Assembly (NCBI GenBank): GCA_963989385.1
Contig: OZ022500.1
Coordinates: forward strand, 19,668,460-19,732,459
Source: Ctena decussata
Taxonomy: Eukaryota; Mollusca; Bivalvia; Lucinida; Lucinidae
Direction of reading: 5' to 3'
DNA: 64,000 nucleotides
This document shows, piece by piece, positions 42,848 to 52,920 of this stretch (position 1 is its first letter; every line of letters begins with the position of its first letter). The notes under the pieces are model-generated. The model did not search any database. It saw only the letters and a program-made list of their open reading frames with translations, and was not told the origin of the DNA. Position numbers and translations under genes: made by a program.

Positions 42848-42920
42848 AGAGAATCATATATTATAGCAATGTGATCAGACTTTATGATGGCGCTGTTTGT
42901 GATAATCGTTCAAGAATAGA

Positions 42921-43126
42921 TATGAGCCGCGACTCAATAAAACCAATGAAGTGGCATATCCAGTATGTAAAGGCTCAGATCACTCTGGGGGTCAAAGGGA
43001 TAGCTAAGGGTCTAAGCTATCTCCAGGCTGACAGCAAAGACTAATTAGACTGGGCAGTTGCCAGGATGATGTGGGTTAGCTGGGCGCACGTGCCACTTTG
43101 TTGGTTTTGTCGTGTCGCAAATCATG
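42921..43126. mobile_element. MITE family M2 copy 3, in the SEC24 3' UTR region
   Basis: Ends TATGAGCCGCGACTC and GTCGTGTCGCAAATCAT; the interior is diverged. It begins 73 nt after the stop codon and would be transcribed as a hairpin if the 3' UTR runs to 43250. Confidence 0.7.
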
Positions 43127-43244
43127 TCAGAGTTTCTGGCTAGCCAAAGTGAATTTAAGTACAAAGTTTGGATAAGAATGAGGAACTCATCGAAGTCTGC
43201 AGGTGGAAAGCAGTTTGATTTTGGCCTTTTATGGGGCCGATTGA

Positions 43245-43250
43245 AATAAA
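43245..43250 (+). terminator. SEC24C: Candidate polyadenylation signal AATAAA
   Basis: First exact AATAAA after the SEC24 stop, about 400 nt downstream. Another is at 44643-44648. Use not proven. Confidence 0.45.
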
Positions 43251-43544
43251 GTCAGAATGTTGACTGATCCACCATGATAGGCCACTTTGATAGGCCACTT
43301 AACATGGCAAGCAGATGAGAAGACTTTCCTGGCCTTCAAAGTCGGACAGTAGATGGAGTTTGATACAGTATAAATGCTCAGAATTATATAAAACATGTAC
43401 AGCATGTACGCGGAATTTTAACCATCATGTGAAAGTGAATTCAGTTTTGATTTATGCAATACTTTTGTTGAAATTTCCTCAATAGACAGAAGCATATTTA
43501 TTGAAGTGAAGGTCTGAACATAAAGTGAATAAGATCTTACTTTG

Positions 43545-43735
43545 ACATTTTACAAAGGGAAACAAATTTTGTTGCTTCCTGCTTGCTTCTCTGGACAAAA
43601 TTGAGCAAATTCTTTCAGAATTGACCCTTATTGAGGCAAATTTTTTTCCTTTAAGATTTCACCCCCTTTTGAGAAGGGAGGCAAAAATGAAAATGGCAGA
43701 GTTACTTGTCCTAAACATGTATCTATTCACATGAA
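43545..43735. repeat. Repeat family R1, intergenic copy
   Basis: Contains TTGCTTCCTGCTTGCTTC, AAATTCTTTCAGAATTGAC and GGCAGAGTTACTTG. Not next to an exon. Confidence 0.5.
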
Positions 43736-43868
43736 AACAATATTGAAGCAGTCACACATATTTCAAAACCTTTGCATTGAAGCAGTCACACAAATTTCAA
43801 AACCTTTGCTAACAGTGCAGATCCAGATGAGATGGCTCATCATGAGCCATCTCATTGAGACCTTCACT

Positions 43869-44042
43869 CAGAGCTCCAGATAAGAATGGGTAACAGGGAT
43901 AATTTAGGGATAATTATACATGTTTCTCCATAAAAACATACATTGTGATCCATTATTAGAAATTACAACGTATGTTTTCGTTGAGAAATAAGAAAAATTA
44001 TCTTCAAATTATCCTCAAAACCCCCTTTTATCTGGAGCTCTG
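43869..44042. mobile_element. Hairpin MITE, family M1 copy 6
   Basis: Ends CAGAGCTCCAGATAAGAATG and TTTATCTGGAGCTCTG; the centre is shortened. Confidence 0.75.
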
Positions 44043-44127
44043 CTACACTGTTTGCCATACTGTTAGAGATTTGTTAAATATTCCAAAGCTGAATGAAGCT
44101 CCTGTCCATATTGGAACATGTGAAATA

Positions 44128-44316
44128 GTTCTCCAGATAAGAAGGGCTAACAGGATAATTTTCTGTATTTCTTCATAGAAACATATGTTGTGACCCCTCT
44201 TTAGAAATGTCTCGTCAAGACGGTTCTATTGAGGGGTCACAACAAGTTTTTGTTAAGAGATAAGAAAAATTGTCTATGAATTATTCCTGTTACCCCTTCT
44301 TATCTGGATGGCTGTA
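44128..44316. mobile_element. Hairpin MITE, family M1 copy 7
   Basis: Ends TTCTCCAGATAAGAAGG and CCTTCTTATCTGGATGG. Central arms TGTGACCCCTCTTTAGAA/TTCTATTGAGGGGTCACA. Confidence 0.8.
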
Positions 44317-44709
44317 AAAGTCCTTTTCAGAAATGTTAGTGAAAGAGTTACACAATATGTTTTGTGTTCAAAAAGTGTGTGCAAGATCATCCGGCTTTGT
44401 AAATTGCAATTTATTATGTTGCTAGATGGACTTACATGTGAGTTACATAAATGAAAAAAATTAGACATCGACAAGTATTAATCAAACAAGATTTATTTTA
44501 GACCATGCGGCAATACATCCATTCATTTCATATACTCTGGCAGTTGGTTGGTTTGAGAAGGCTAGAAAACTTATTTTTCTGCCATTTATAAATAGTACAC
44601 ACAGTGTATATAGCCATATCTTAAGTTGATTTGACATTGTCCAATAAAGTCTTGAACTAAGTTAATAGTATGAGAGATTATTGAAATCTTCTGGGAGACA
44701 TCAAAAATT

Positions 44710-44891
44710 CAGAGCACTAAATAATAGGGAGTATTTTGTAATAATAAGGGACATTCATTGATTCTGCATAACGTTGTGACCCCTCATCTTCAAGGTGGCT
44801 CATATGAGGGTTAACAACGTGTTTTTAATGAGAAACCTGAAAAATTATCTCACAATGATGATCAAATATTCCTTCTTACCTAGAGCTCTGT
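44710..44891. mobile_element. Hairpin MITE, family M1 copy 8
   Basis: Ends CAGAGCACTAAATAATAGGG and CTTCTTACCTAGAGCTCTG. Confidence 0.65.
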
Positions 44892-45259
44892 CAGATGTAT
44901 GTAGGAGCAATCTAGCTGCTGAATAATTCTTAACAATATTTGCATGTGCAGTATTGTCTGTTTTGAAGGACAGTAAGCTTCACAACATTGTGTAGAAGCC
45001 AACCTCTTAGGTTCAGCTTTTAAAACATGTATATATTGTTCTAAAGGTGATGAAATGCACCATCATTGATAAATGAATTGAGTATAAATTTTTGGTTCCA
45101 TGTTTCTTTGGCTGTGTTCAGTTTGCTCAGTACATGTATTAAATTCTAACTTATTGCACTGTCCCTAGACTTGTAAACCTATTAATATGTTTCCCATATT
45201 TTCCAGTCTTACACCTTTACCTTTTCTATTATGGACTCCGCAGTGTTTGAAAGCGAACA

Positions 45260-45422
45260 TCAGTGCTTCAGATAAGAAGAGGTAATAGGGATAATTTATG
45301 TTGTGACCTAACATTAGAACTGTCTTGCTGAGACAGATCTAATGAGGAATCACGATTTATGTTTTCATTGAGAAATAAAAAATATCTCTGAATAGTCCTA
45401 AAAACTCCACCTTATCTGTATA
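45260..45422. mobile_element. Hairpin MITE, family M1 copy 9
   Basis: Starts TCAGTGCTTCAGATAAGAAG and ends CACCTTATCTG; one inner arm is deleted. Confidence 0.65.
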
Positions 45423-45459
45423 TATACATGTATATCAACTTTTTTAATTATAATTTTTC

Positions 45460-45600
45460 CCCATCCAAAACAATACCCAAAATCTAAAAATCTAGTGTAG
45501 GATTGATTTAGATTTTTGGGGTGTGTTTTAGGTTTTCTTAGGGGGGGGGGGGGGGGGTTAGATTTTTAGGTTGTTTTGGAGGGGGGGCATTGTCTTAAAG
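45460..45600. repeat. TCTAGATC-type palindrome with G17 run
   Basis: Paired blocks around AAAATCTAGTG and GGTTGTTTTGGAGGGGGGG; a run of 17 G sits at 45541-45557. Related copies are at 10121-10265, about 41812-41880, 46858-46945 and 60286-60385. Confidence 0.55.
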
Positions 45601-45678
45601 CCAAATAAACAGGGTAAATGAGTTTCAGTACAGAGCTTCAGTGTATTTCAGAGTATTTTCATCAACTGAATTTTCATC

Positions 45679-45873
45679 AGAGCTATAGATAAGAGGGGCA
45701 CTGAGGATAATTCAAAGATAGTTTTTCTTATTTCTCAATGAAAACATATGTTGTGACCCCTCATTAGAACCGTCTCGGTGAGACGGTTCTAATGATGTGT
45801 CACAACACGTTTTTCATGAGAAATATGGATAGTTATCCCTAAATCATCCCTGTTACCCTCATCTAGACCACTG
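45679..45873. mobile_element. Hairpin MITE, family M1 copy 10
   Basis: One of the cleanest: TCAGAGCTATAGATAAGAGG start and central GAACCGTCTCGGTGAGACGGTTC, an exact 22-bp palindrome. Confidence 0.8.
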
Positions 45874-47165
45874 TTTATCATACAGTGCTGGGGCTGAGTT
45901 TAATATAGCTGTCAGGTGAAAGTTAACATTACACTAGTATGATTTACAACTCATTGTTTGCCATTAGCAATAAGATGACGCAAGTAGGAAACCCACTATA
46001 ATAACTGGCAACGTTTCAGTCATATAATACTAATATAGACTTTCATCTGTGTTCTTTGCATATGACATTTATTGATCTAAATAAAAACTTTAAATCCTTT
46101 GCTCATCAAGGCTTGCAAAAGATTTGAATTACATAACTATTGTAATGTCCGCCATGAACACAAGTGTAAGATTCTCAATATATGTAGGTATAATTCTGTG
46201 TCAGTCTTAAAGATTTAAGTACAATCCCGATTCACTAGTCAAAGCAAACCCTTAATATAATTTGTGTACTAATAACTGTGTTAAAGTTACTAATGCCATA
46301 TTTGTATCATTGTTTTAGTTATTGTTCATTGTCTCAGATTTTAATTTATTTCATACGGTATACAGATACAACTCGAGAAAGAGCACTGGTTTTGCCTCTT
46401 TTCAAAGTTTTGCGGAAGATTTCTTCCTTTGGTATTCTATTCCCTTTTCAATGGGAGGGACTTGGAAAGTGAAGAATTTACTCGCTTCTTTTAGAAGGGG
46501 CACAAATACTTTCAGGTCATTGCTATTCCTTCAAAAAGTGTATCTGTCAACCTTAGAAAGATAGTGCTACAACATGATAACTTGCAGATGTGTTATGTGA
46601 TACGAAGTTGGAGCCATTCAGATATTAGCCAAACCATGAGAAAAGCGTTTTGAGCATATTTCCTAACAACAGTTTGTTAGGGTAATTATCTCCTGCAGAG
46701 AAATCCCGTCTTTTAAAAGAAAAATAAAATGTTTATTACATATAAAGCTGAAGGCATCTTTCCTTGTGGTATGACTCATATGTGAAAATATGGTTCGGCA
46801 TGTGAGTGATTACTGTAATAATTCGTAACAACCAGTTGTGTTATTCCGCTGAAAGATAGGTTTATCCCTTCCAAAACAGTCCCAGAAATCTAGATCCATC
46901 TCGTCATGCTTATAAGATGGATCCAGATTTTTGGGGTTATTACCATAATAATTCGTAATGACCACAGATTTCTAAACCTGTCTTTTGGAATTGAGCCGAA
47001 ACACGAGAAATATCAACACAGTAATTGTAGTAGCCATATAGATAGTGCTCCAGCATTTACGAGGAGTACAGTCAACTCTTGATATTTAATACAGTTTGGA
47101 CACATTTTGTATTTTTATTCGAATTTCAGCTCCTTTTATCTCTAACTACTGATATCTCAAAGTAA
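45874..47165. other. Intergenic DNA
   Basis: AT-rich. Holds an R1-like piece at about 46375-46560 (the frame there is a shadow of it), a TCTAGATC palindrome at 46858-46945 and a partial GATATCTC element at about 47070-47165. No gene seen. Confidence 0.4.
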
Positions 47166-47378
47166 ATTTTCTGGGACTGTGTTGATATTGAAGACCCCGA
47201 TACAACTGTGGAATTGTTCTGTGTCCACAAAGCTGTCAAGTTATTACTGCAGCTTGATTCTGTTTTTTATCCAGCCACAAATTTTAAGCAAGTAGACATG
47301 ACAGACATATATTTTTGGATGTTCAGGCTTATGAAAAAGCAAACTGGATGTGTGCAGGTTGGTCTAGATCTGTGCCTT
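47166..47378 (+). other. Orphan open stretch, possible exon
   Basis: 71 codons without a start ATG, with natural-looking composition: WDCVDIEDPDTTVELFCVHK, then VKLLLQLDSVFYPATNF and QVDMTDIYFWMFRLMKKQTG. A weak donor GTTGGT follows CAG at 47357. No family recognised. It may be an exon of an unseen gene or a captured fragment. Confidence 0.25.
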
Positions 47379-47798
47379 TAAATATCATCTTATTTCAGTA
47401 TAAAAATGTGCCAGTTTCTTATGATGAAGTTTCTAGGCATATATATATTACTAGTGAGTCTGTTAGTGTACAATATGCATGAATGACAATGTGATATCAG
47501 AGATATTGCAGTGATTGACAGCTAGTTTGTGATGGATAATTATTGATGAAAAAAGTAAAATAAAATCAGATAACCCTAATAGTGCAAGTGGATCTGTCTA
47601 AAGTAATAACAAAAGATATTATTGGTTAAATTGGTGTATAATGAGCTGGCTGTTGTATATAAGCATGGTAACCCACTATCTAACCCTTTTTACATCGGGA
47701 TACTTTAACTATTTACTGTAAATGTCCAAAAATTCAAACAAGTGGCAATATGTTAGAAGCATAGCTGGCAGATTGGCCAACAGTGCAGTTACATGTCA

Positions 47799-48267
47799 TA
47801 TTAGCCATGAAAGTAGCTAGCCGGACCACGTAGCGCAGTCGGTAGGGGGTCTGACTTCCTGGGTTCAATACCCAGTCCGGCCTCTTACTTTCATTTCTCC
47901 TTCTGGCAGTTGTCAGTTACAGGTGAAAGTAAGTGCACTTAGTACTGGTTAACCACTAAGGAGGTCTAAGCCTGCCCAGGAATAGTGTGGTTCGGTTAAC
48001 TGACCGTCCCAACATGACCATAGCTGTTTACCTTGGAAGTTAAACAATAACACAACAACAACGGAAAGTAGGTTGTGCATCACACAGTCGCAGATCAGCT
48101 TGGACATCTGCCCAGTGTTTGCTGTCGGCATGGAGGTAGCCAAGACACTTCGCTATCCTTTAAGTGCACATCGAAGACTCTTAAACTGGAGGGATGCCCG
48201 GGCTGATCTGAGTCTTCAGGTGGCACACATGCCACTTTGTTGGTTTTGTTGGATTGCGGCTCATATG
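47799..48267. mobile_element. MITE family M2 copy 4, split by a SINE
   Basis: The left remnant (about 47799-47816) and right body (48064-48267, ending GGATTGCGGCTCATATG) form one M2 element interrupted by the SINE at 47817-48063. Confidence 0.65.
47817..48063 (+). mobile_element. tRNA-derived SINE, family S1 copy 3, nested, 8-bp TSD
   Basis: A box GTAGCGCAGTCGG, B-box-like GGGTTCAATACC, same body as the copies at 7741 and 30284, (ACAACA)n tail. GAAAGTAG flanks at 47809-47816 and 48064-48071. Part of the anticodon arm is deleted. Confidence 0.85.
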
Positions 48268-48459
48268 TAGTTTATCAGCATTGCTATGCAGTACTTTAGC
48301 AGTGATGATGCAAATAATAAGGTCGCTTAAAGAGGCAAAAATTGCTATCCATCTCAGACTAGCTGTTGTATCTATAGATAGCTGTTTTGTGATTGTCACC
48401 TGTCTTTTGCAATGAAAAATATATAATGAATAATAAACAAATCTTGGTTTGTTGTATAG

Positions 48460-48563
48460 CTTATGAGTCACACAAACTCCATCTAAAAGTGGAATCACGA
48501 GTTACACAGTTAGCTCTTGATATTGCCAAGGATAAAGGACACAAAGATTGCTTAGTCGTATGA
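48460..48563 (+). other. Possible terminal exon, ankyrin-like
   Basis: After an acceptor-like TTGTTGTATAG the frame reads YESHKLHLKVESRVTQLALD, then IAKDKGHKDCLVV and stop TGA at 48561. LALDIAKDKGHKDC resembles the helix of an ankyrin repeat. Phase does not match a direct join to 47166-47357. Could be the end of a decayed gene. Confidence 0.25.
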
Positions 48564-48689
48564 GAGAGTAAAGAAGACACTACTAATATAACTTCAACTA
48601 AAGCAGGTATGCGCTAATGAACTATCACTGGTATATGGGTTAGTCATGATACTTTGCCCACTTGCATATGGACACGATCATTTCAGCAG

Positions 48690-49770
48690 CATCACCCATG
48701 TATGGATTTGACCAATATTTTTCTGCTTCATCGACTTTATGATACACTTCAACAACTTTATATTTCTCAGTCTCTGTATGATACTTGGCGCATACCTACA
48801 TATGTCAAGATCATTTTACCACCACCGTCCAGGAATGGATCTTGCCTACATTTTTGTTTGATTGACTTCTGATATATTCACTGACCTTATATTTCTCAGT
48901 TCCTATATGGGTTAGATGGATGATGGATGGATTGGTCATAGTGCATAGTGAAAGGCTGTATCTATGGAACCTCGTTTACGATAGAAAAGATTCCCACCTA
49001 CAGCTGGGCTTGAATCCAGGACTGTAGATCAGCAGGCCAGCATTTACCCTACTGAGGTAGAGCCATGATACTTGGCACACACCTACTTATGAACAGAATC
49101 ATTAACACCACCACCATCCATGAATGGATCTGGCTTATACTTTTGTTTCATCAACTTACGATATGCTTCACTGACCTTATAGTATTTCTCAGGCCCCTTA
49201 TGGATTGGAGCCATACTTGACACATGCCTACTTACTGGCAGGATCATTTTAATACCATCGGGGGGTTGGGCAATGGTGTTGGGTAACTTCCAGTGCTGCT
49301 GTGTCCTAATTTGGATAATAGTATGGCAAAGGCCTACTGAGCTTGCAGTAGGTGGGGGTCGTTTGGACATTTTTCTCTCTCCCCTATCATATCTTTCTCC
49401 CTCTCTCTGGGAGACAGCTCGATGTAGACTGAAATACTGACTCTGAGAGTCTGAAACCCGAAACAACCAATCAATTTAACACTGCTATCCATGTATGGAT
49501 TTGACCTGTTTTGCTTCACTGACTTTACGATAAGCTTCACTGACTTAATGGTATCTGTCAGTCCCTATACAGGTCAGAGCCATTATACTTAATGGTATCT
49601 CTCAGTCCCTGTATAGGTCAGAGCCATTATACTTGGCGGACAAGAATATTTTAACTTGCCATCCATGTATGGATTTGACCTTCATTTTATGCTTCACTGA
49701 CTTGATTATATTTCTCAGTCCCTATATGGATGGCAGTCATTATACTTAGCACTCTTATACATCTGAACAA
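48690..49770 (-). repeat. Array of about five diverged exon-like copies
   Basis: Segments of about 115 bp at about 48690-48800, 48820-48920, 49105-49215, 49480-49580 and 49660-49745 share CCATGTATGGATTTGACC, TTCACTGAC and TATTTCTCAGTCCCTATA words. On the minus strand the best copy reads EKYYKVSEAYRKLMKQKYKP then DPFMDGG. The others have frame changes. SINEs and other DNA separate the copies. Parent gene not recognised. Confidence 0.45.
48890..49065 (-). mobile_element. tRNA-derived SINE, family S3 copy 2
   Basis: Minus-strand head GGCTCTACCTCAGTAGGG ... CCTGGATTCAAGCCCAGC with A- and B-box-like blocks. Sits between copies of the exon-like array. Confidence 0.5.
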
Positions 49771-50219
49771 GAGCCTTTCAACACCACCATTATTGTGAGA
49801 GTCAAGCTCACGTTAGGTGGGCTTTGTTGTCTTCTGACAACTCTTGTTCAACTTCTAGCTTGCAAAGCTTCTGAAACATCTTTTGCCAGTAGAAAAGAAA
49901 GTTACTCCATTGTGATATATAATACCAAGTTTGAGGCATCCACAGACTAAAAATTGTACATTGGCCTATATGGAAAGAAAACTGGAATTGGAAAAACACT
50001 GGGGTATATATGTCATAGTTATATACTATACCAAGTTTAAGGCTTCCAGCTTGCATAGTTACAGAGAAACTTTGGAGTTGGAGGAAAACAAAAAAGCAAA
50101 CCTGGTCAAGCCTGTCATGTGAGGTCATGCCAAGTTTAAAGAACTTAGCTCCATTAGCTACTGAGATTTATAACACATACAGGGATGGATCTGTGACGTA
50201 AACCAGTATAACCCCCTTT
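49771..50219. other. Intergenic DNA
   Basis: No gene. An imperfect internal repeat with ATATACTA(T)ACCAAGTTT(G/A)AGGC words occurs at about 49917-50045. Confidence 0.4.
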
Positions 50220-51537
50220 TTAGCTCGCCTGAACGAAAGTTCAGGAAGAGCTATTGTTGTCACCACGGCGTCGGCGTCCGCGTCAGCGTCCGCGTTCGGA
50301 TTGGATGTTTTGGTTAAAGTTTTTTAAAGACCTATATCTCCTTAACCCATGGATGGATTCTTTTGATACTTGCCCTGTAGTTAGATATTGGTCTAAGGTT
50401 TAACAGGGTACCACCCCCACCCCACTCCGTGACCTTGATGTCAAGGTCATGGACTTAGAAAATTTGTAGTTTTTTTGAACTGGATGTTTTGGTTAAAGTT
50501 TTATAAAGCCCAATATCACCTTAACCCATGGATGGATTCCTTTGATACTTACACTAAAGTTAGATATTGGTCTAAAGTTTTCAAAGGTACTACCCCCACC
50601 CCCCTCTGTGACCTTGATGTCAAGGTCATGGACTTAGAATATTGTCTTTTTATTGATTGGATGTTTTGGTTAAAGTTTTTTAAAGACACATATCTCCTGA
50701 ACCCATAGATGAATTCTTTTTATATTTGCACTGTAGTTAGACCTACAGAGTACTCCCCCAACCCCGCTCAGTGATCTTGAGTCAAGGTCAGGGACTTAGG
50801 AAATTTTTGTCTTTTTTAAAGTTTTGTAATTGCAAACTGATTCATAATGCTTTGCAGAGATTTAGTTTATACTTGAACTGATGTTAGACTCTTTTTTGAG
50901 TTTTTACAGAACACCTTATACTTACCCCACTGGATGACCTTGAAGTCAAGGTCATCGACTTAGAATTTTGTCTTAAAGATTTTGGTTAAAGTTTTATATT
51001 TATGAAGACATAATTTCACAGTGCCATGATGATGGACTCAGTTGATACTAATACTTGGACTGATGTTAGATAATGGTTCAGGGTTTTGATAAATCCTAGC
51101 CCCCCGCCTCTACCCGTCTGTTTTTTTACCTCAAGCTCATGGACTTTGAAATTTCATTTCATTTTTTTTATTTTAATTTTATTTTAAGACTTACATGTAT
51201 TTCTGAGATAGCTTTTGTTCATAAATGTGTTTTCATTATGGACATGCTTGCATGAAGTTTTATGCAAAGCATTCCCAATTACCCCCCCCCCCCCCCTACC
51301 CCCTACCCGTCTGTTTTTTTACCTCAAGCTCATGGACTTTGAACTTTCATTTCATTTTTTTTATTTTAATTTTATTTTAAGACATATTTCTGAGACAGCT
51401 TTTGTTTATAAATGTGTTTTCATTATGGACATGCTTGCATGAAGTTTTATGCATAGCAGTCCACACCACCATAGCGGCTGTGTGATGAGCAAGCACCAAT
51501 TCAGGCGAGCTATGCTGTCAGGCGACAGCTCTTGTTC
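50220..51537 (-). mobile_element. Tandem-core element C (pearl/HINE-like)
   Basis: Minus strand: GAACAAGAGCTGTCGCCTG hairpin, then TAGCTCGCCTGAA. A core follows, with units of about 177 bp near the 3' side (TGGATGTTTTGGTTAAAGTT at about 50303, 50481, 50659) and a 150-200 bp duplication near the 5' side that includes a C17 run at 51281-51297. Then a CGCGGACGC/GACGCCGACG stretch, hairpin CCTGAACTTTCGTTCAGG, and CGAGCTAA. The 13-bp sub-terminal inverted repeat (TAGCTCGCCTGAA) is perfect. Confidence 0.7.
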
Positions 51538-51869
51538 AAAGCTAGGGTACAATAAAATGTTGTGACTGCTGAGACTGCAGACACATATCAGAACATGATC
51601 ATGAAAAAGAATATTCCGTAATCATGGAAATCCATCAGAAGAAGGGAAGAGAACTGATTTAAATGTTTAATGTACAAATTTATAAAAATTTCCAAAATTT
51701 CAGGGATGAATTATTTAAAGATTTATAACAGAAGAGCATAGCATGCTCTTGCCATATCTGAAACCAACATCAGTAGACTGCACTAATGCTGTACAGCACC
51801 ATTTCATCCTTCTGCACAGGCTAGTTTGAGCAGCCTCCATATACCTTCTGAAAACTACATCTTCAACAA

Positions 51870-52290
51870 GGAATTAAGGTGGTTACATTTTCAGGGAAAG
51901 TGACTGCCATTTTCATTTCTGGCTCCTTTTTCAATGGAGTCCAACTCTCATAGAAAAGAATTTGCTCTTCTGGGGGCAAATTCTTTCCTTTAAGAGTAGA
52001 CCCCATTCAGAATGGTCTGTTGTCCATGGAAGCACAAAAATTGTTGGCACAAAAACATGAAGGTGCACCCATACACCATCAGATTTATAACTACATTTTA
52101 CAAAGGGGAATAACTTGTGACTTCCTGCTTGCTTCCCTGGAGGACAAAGCCCTTCCAAAATGTAGTCTGTTATACAAGGAAAGAATTTTCTCATAGACAA
52201 GCAAATTCTTTTCCTTTAAAAAAAACAACTCCCACTGAGAAGAGAACAAAATGAAAGTGGCAGCGTTTCTTCCCATCAAAGTGTACCCAT
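51870..52290. repeat. Two adjacent copies of repeat family R1
   Basis: Blocks AAATTCTTTCCTTTAAGAG, GACTTCCTGCTTGCTTCCCT and AAGTGTACCCATATGCC identify two copies, the second more complete. Confidence 0.55.
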
Positions 52291-52302
52291 ATGCCTTAGG
52301 GT

Positions 52303-52510
52303 CTAGTCCGGTAACTTCGGACAGCGGGTAAATTAGGACAGTGACAGTTTTTCCTTCATATATCAGCTGTTAGAAATTAAAACAAAATTAACTGGGCAAA
52401 CAGTGAAAATCCTGATGAGACGGCTCATTATGAGCTGTCTCGTCTGGATTTTCACTGTTTGCAATGGTATGTCCGAATTTACCCGCTGTCCTAAGTTACC
52501 CAACTCGGCC
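52303..52510. mobile_element. Palindromic MITE with nested M3 palindrome
   Basis: Outer ends TAACTTCGGACAGCGGG and the complementary CCCGCTGTCCTAAGTTA. Inside sits GCAAACAGTGAAAATCC...GGATTTTCACTGTTTGC around GAGACGGCTC. Confidence 0.7.
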
Positions 52511-52719
52511 CTAAAGCACACCATGAGAGAATGTGCTTCTATGAACAGATGAACTCAGATCAATCTGTATCCATGCAGTCTGATCTGCATTAACAATGTG
52601 TATGACTAGCATTGCATGAACCAGCATCTTATGATGTGCATTACAGGAAAAACTTGGATCATGATGGGCATCTATGCAGCCTGATCGTCATCCCTGTTTG
52701 CACCGCAATTTATGAATCA

Positions 52720-52920
52720 TCAAGAATCTTGAAAAATGATAAGATGGCCGACTTGCGATTTTACATCCTTTTCAACAGTATTTCAGTCATATCAGGATGA
52801 TGGTAGGGTAATGATGAAAGGCTGTGTGCAATGGAACCCCATTTATGGTTGAAAAAATTTTCGCCTCCAGCTGGAGTCAAACCTAGAGCATTAGCTTAGC
52901 TGAGCTACTGGGGCTTGCAC
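52720..52920 (-). mobile_element. tRNA-derived SINE, family S3 copy 3
   Basis: Minus strand: GCCCCAGTAGCTCAGCTAAGC ... AGGTTTGACTCCAGC, body, then ATGACTGAAATACTGTTGAA. Confidence 0.55.

Noticed and set aside
49083..49466. 127-aa minus-strand gene
   Set aside because: Only its C-terminal part is exon-like and that part belongs to a decayed array; the N-terminal part reads through an inserted low-complexity segment.
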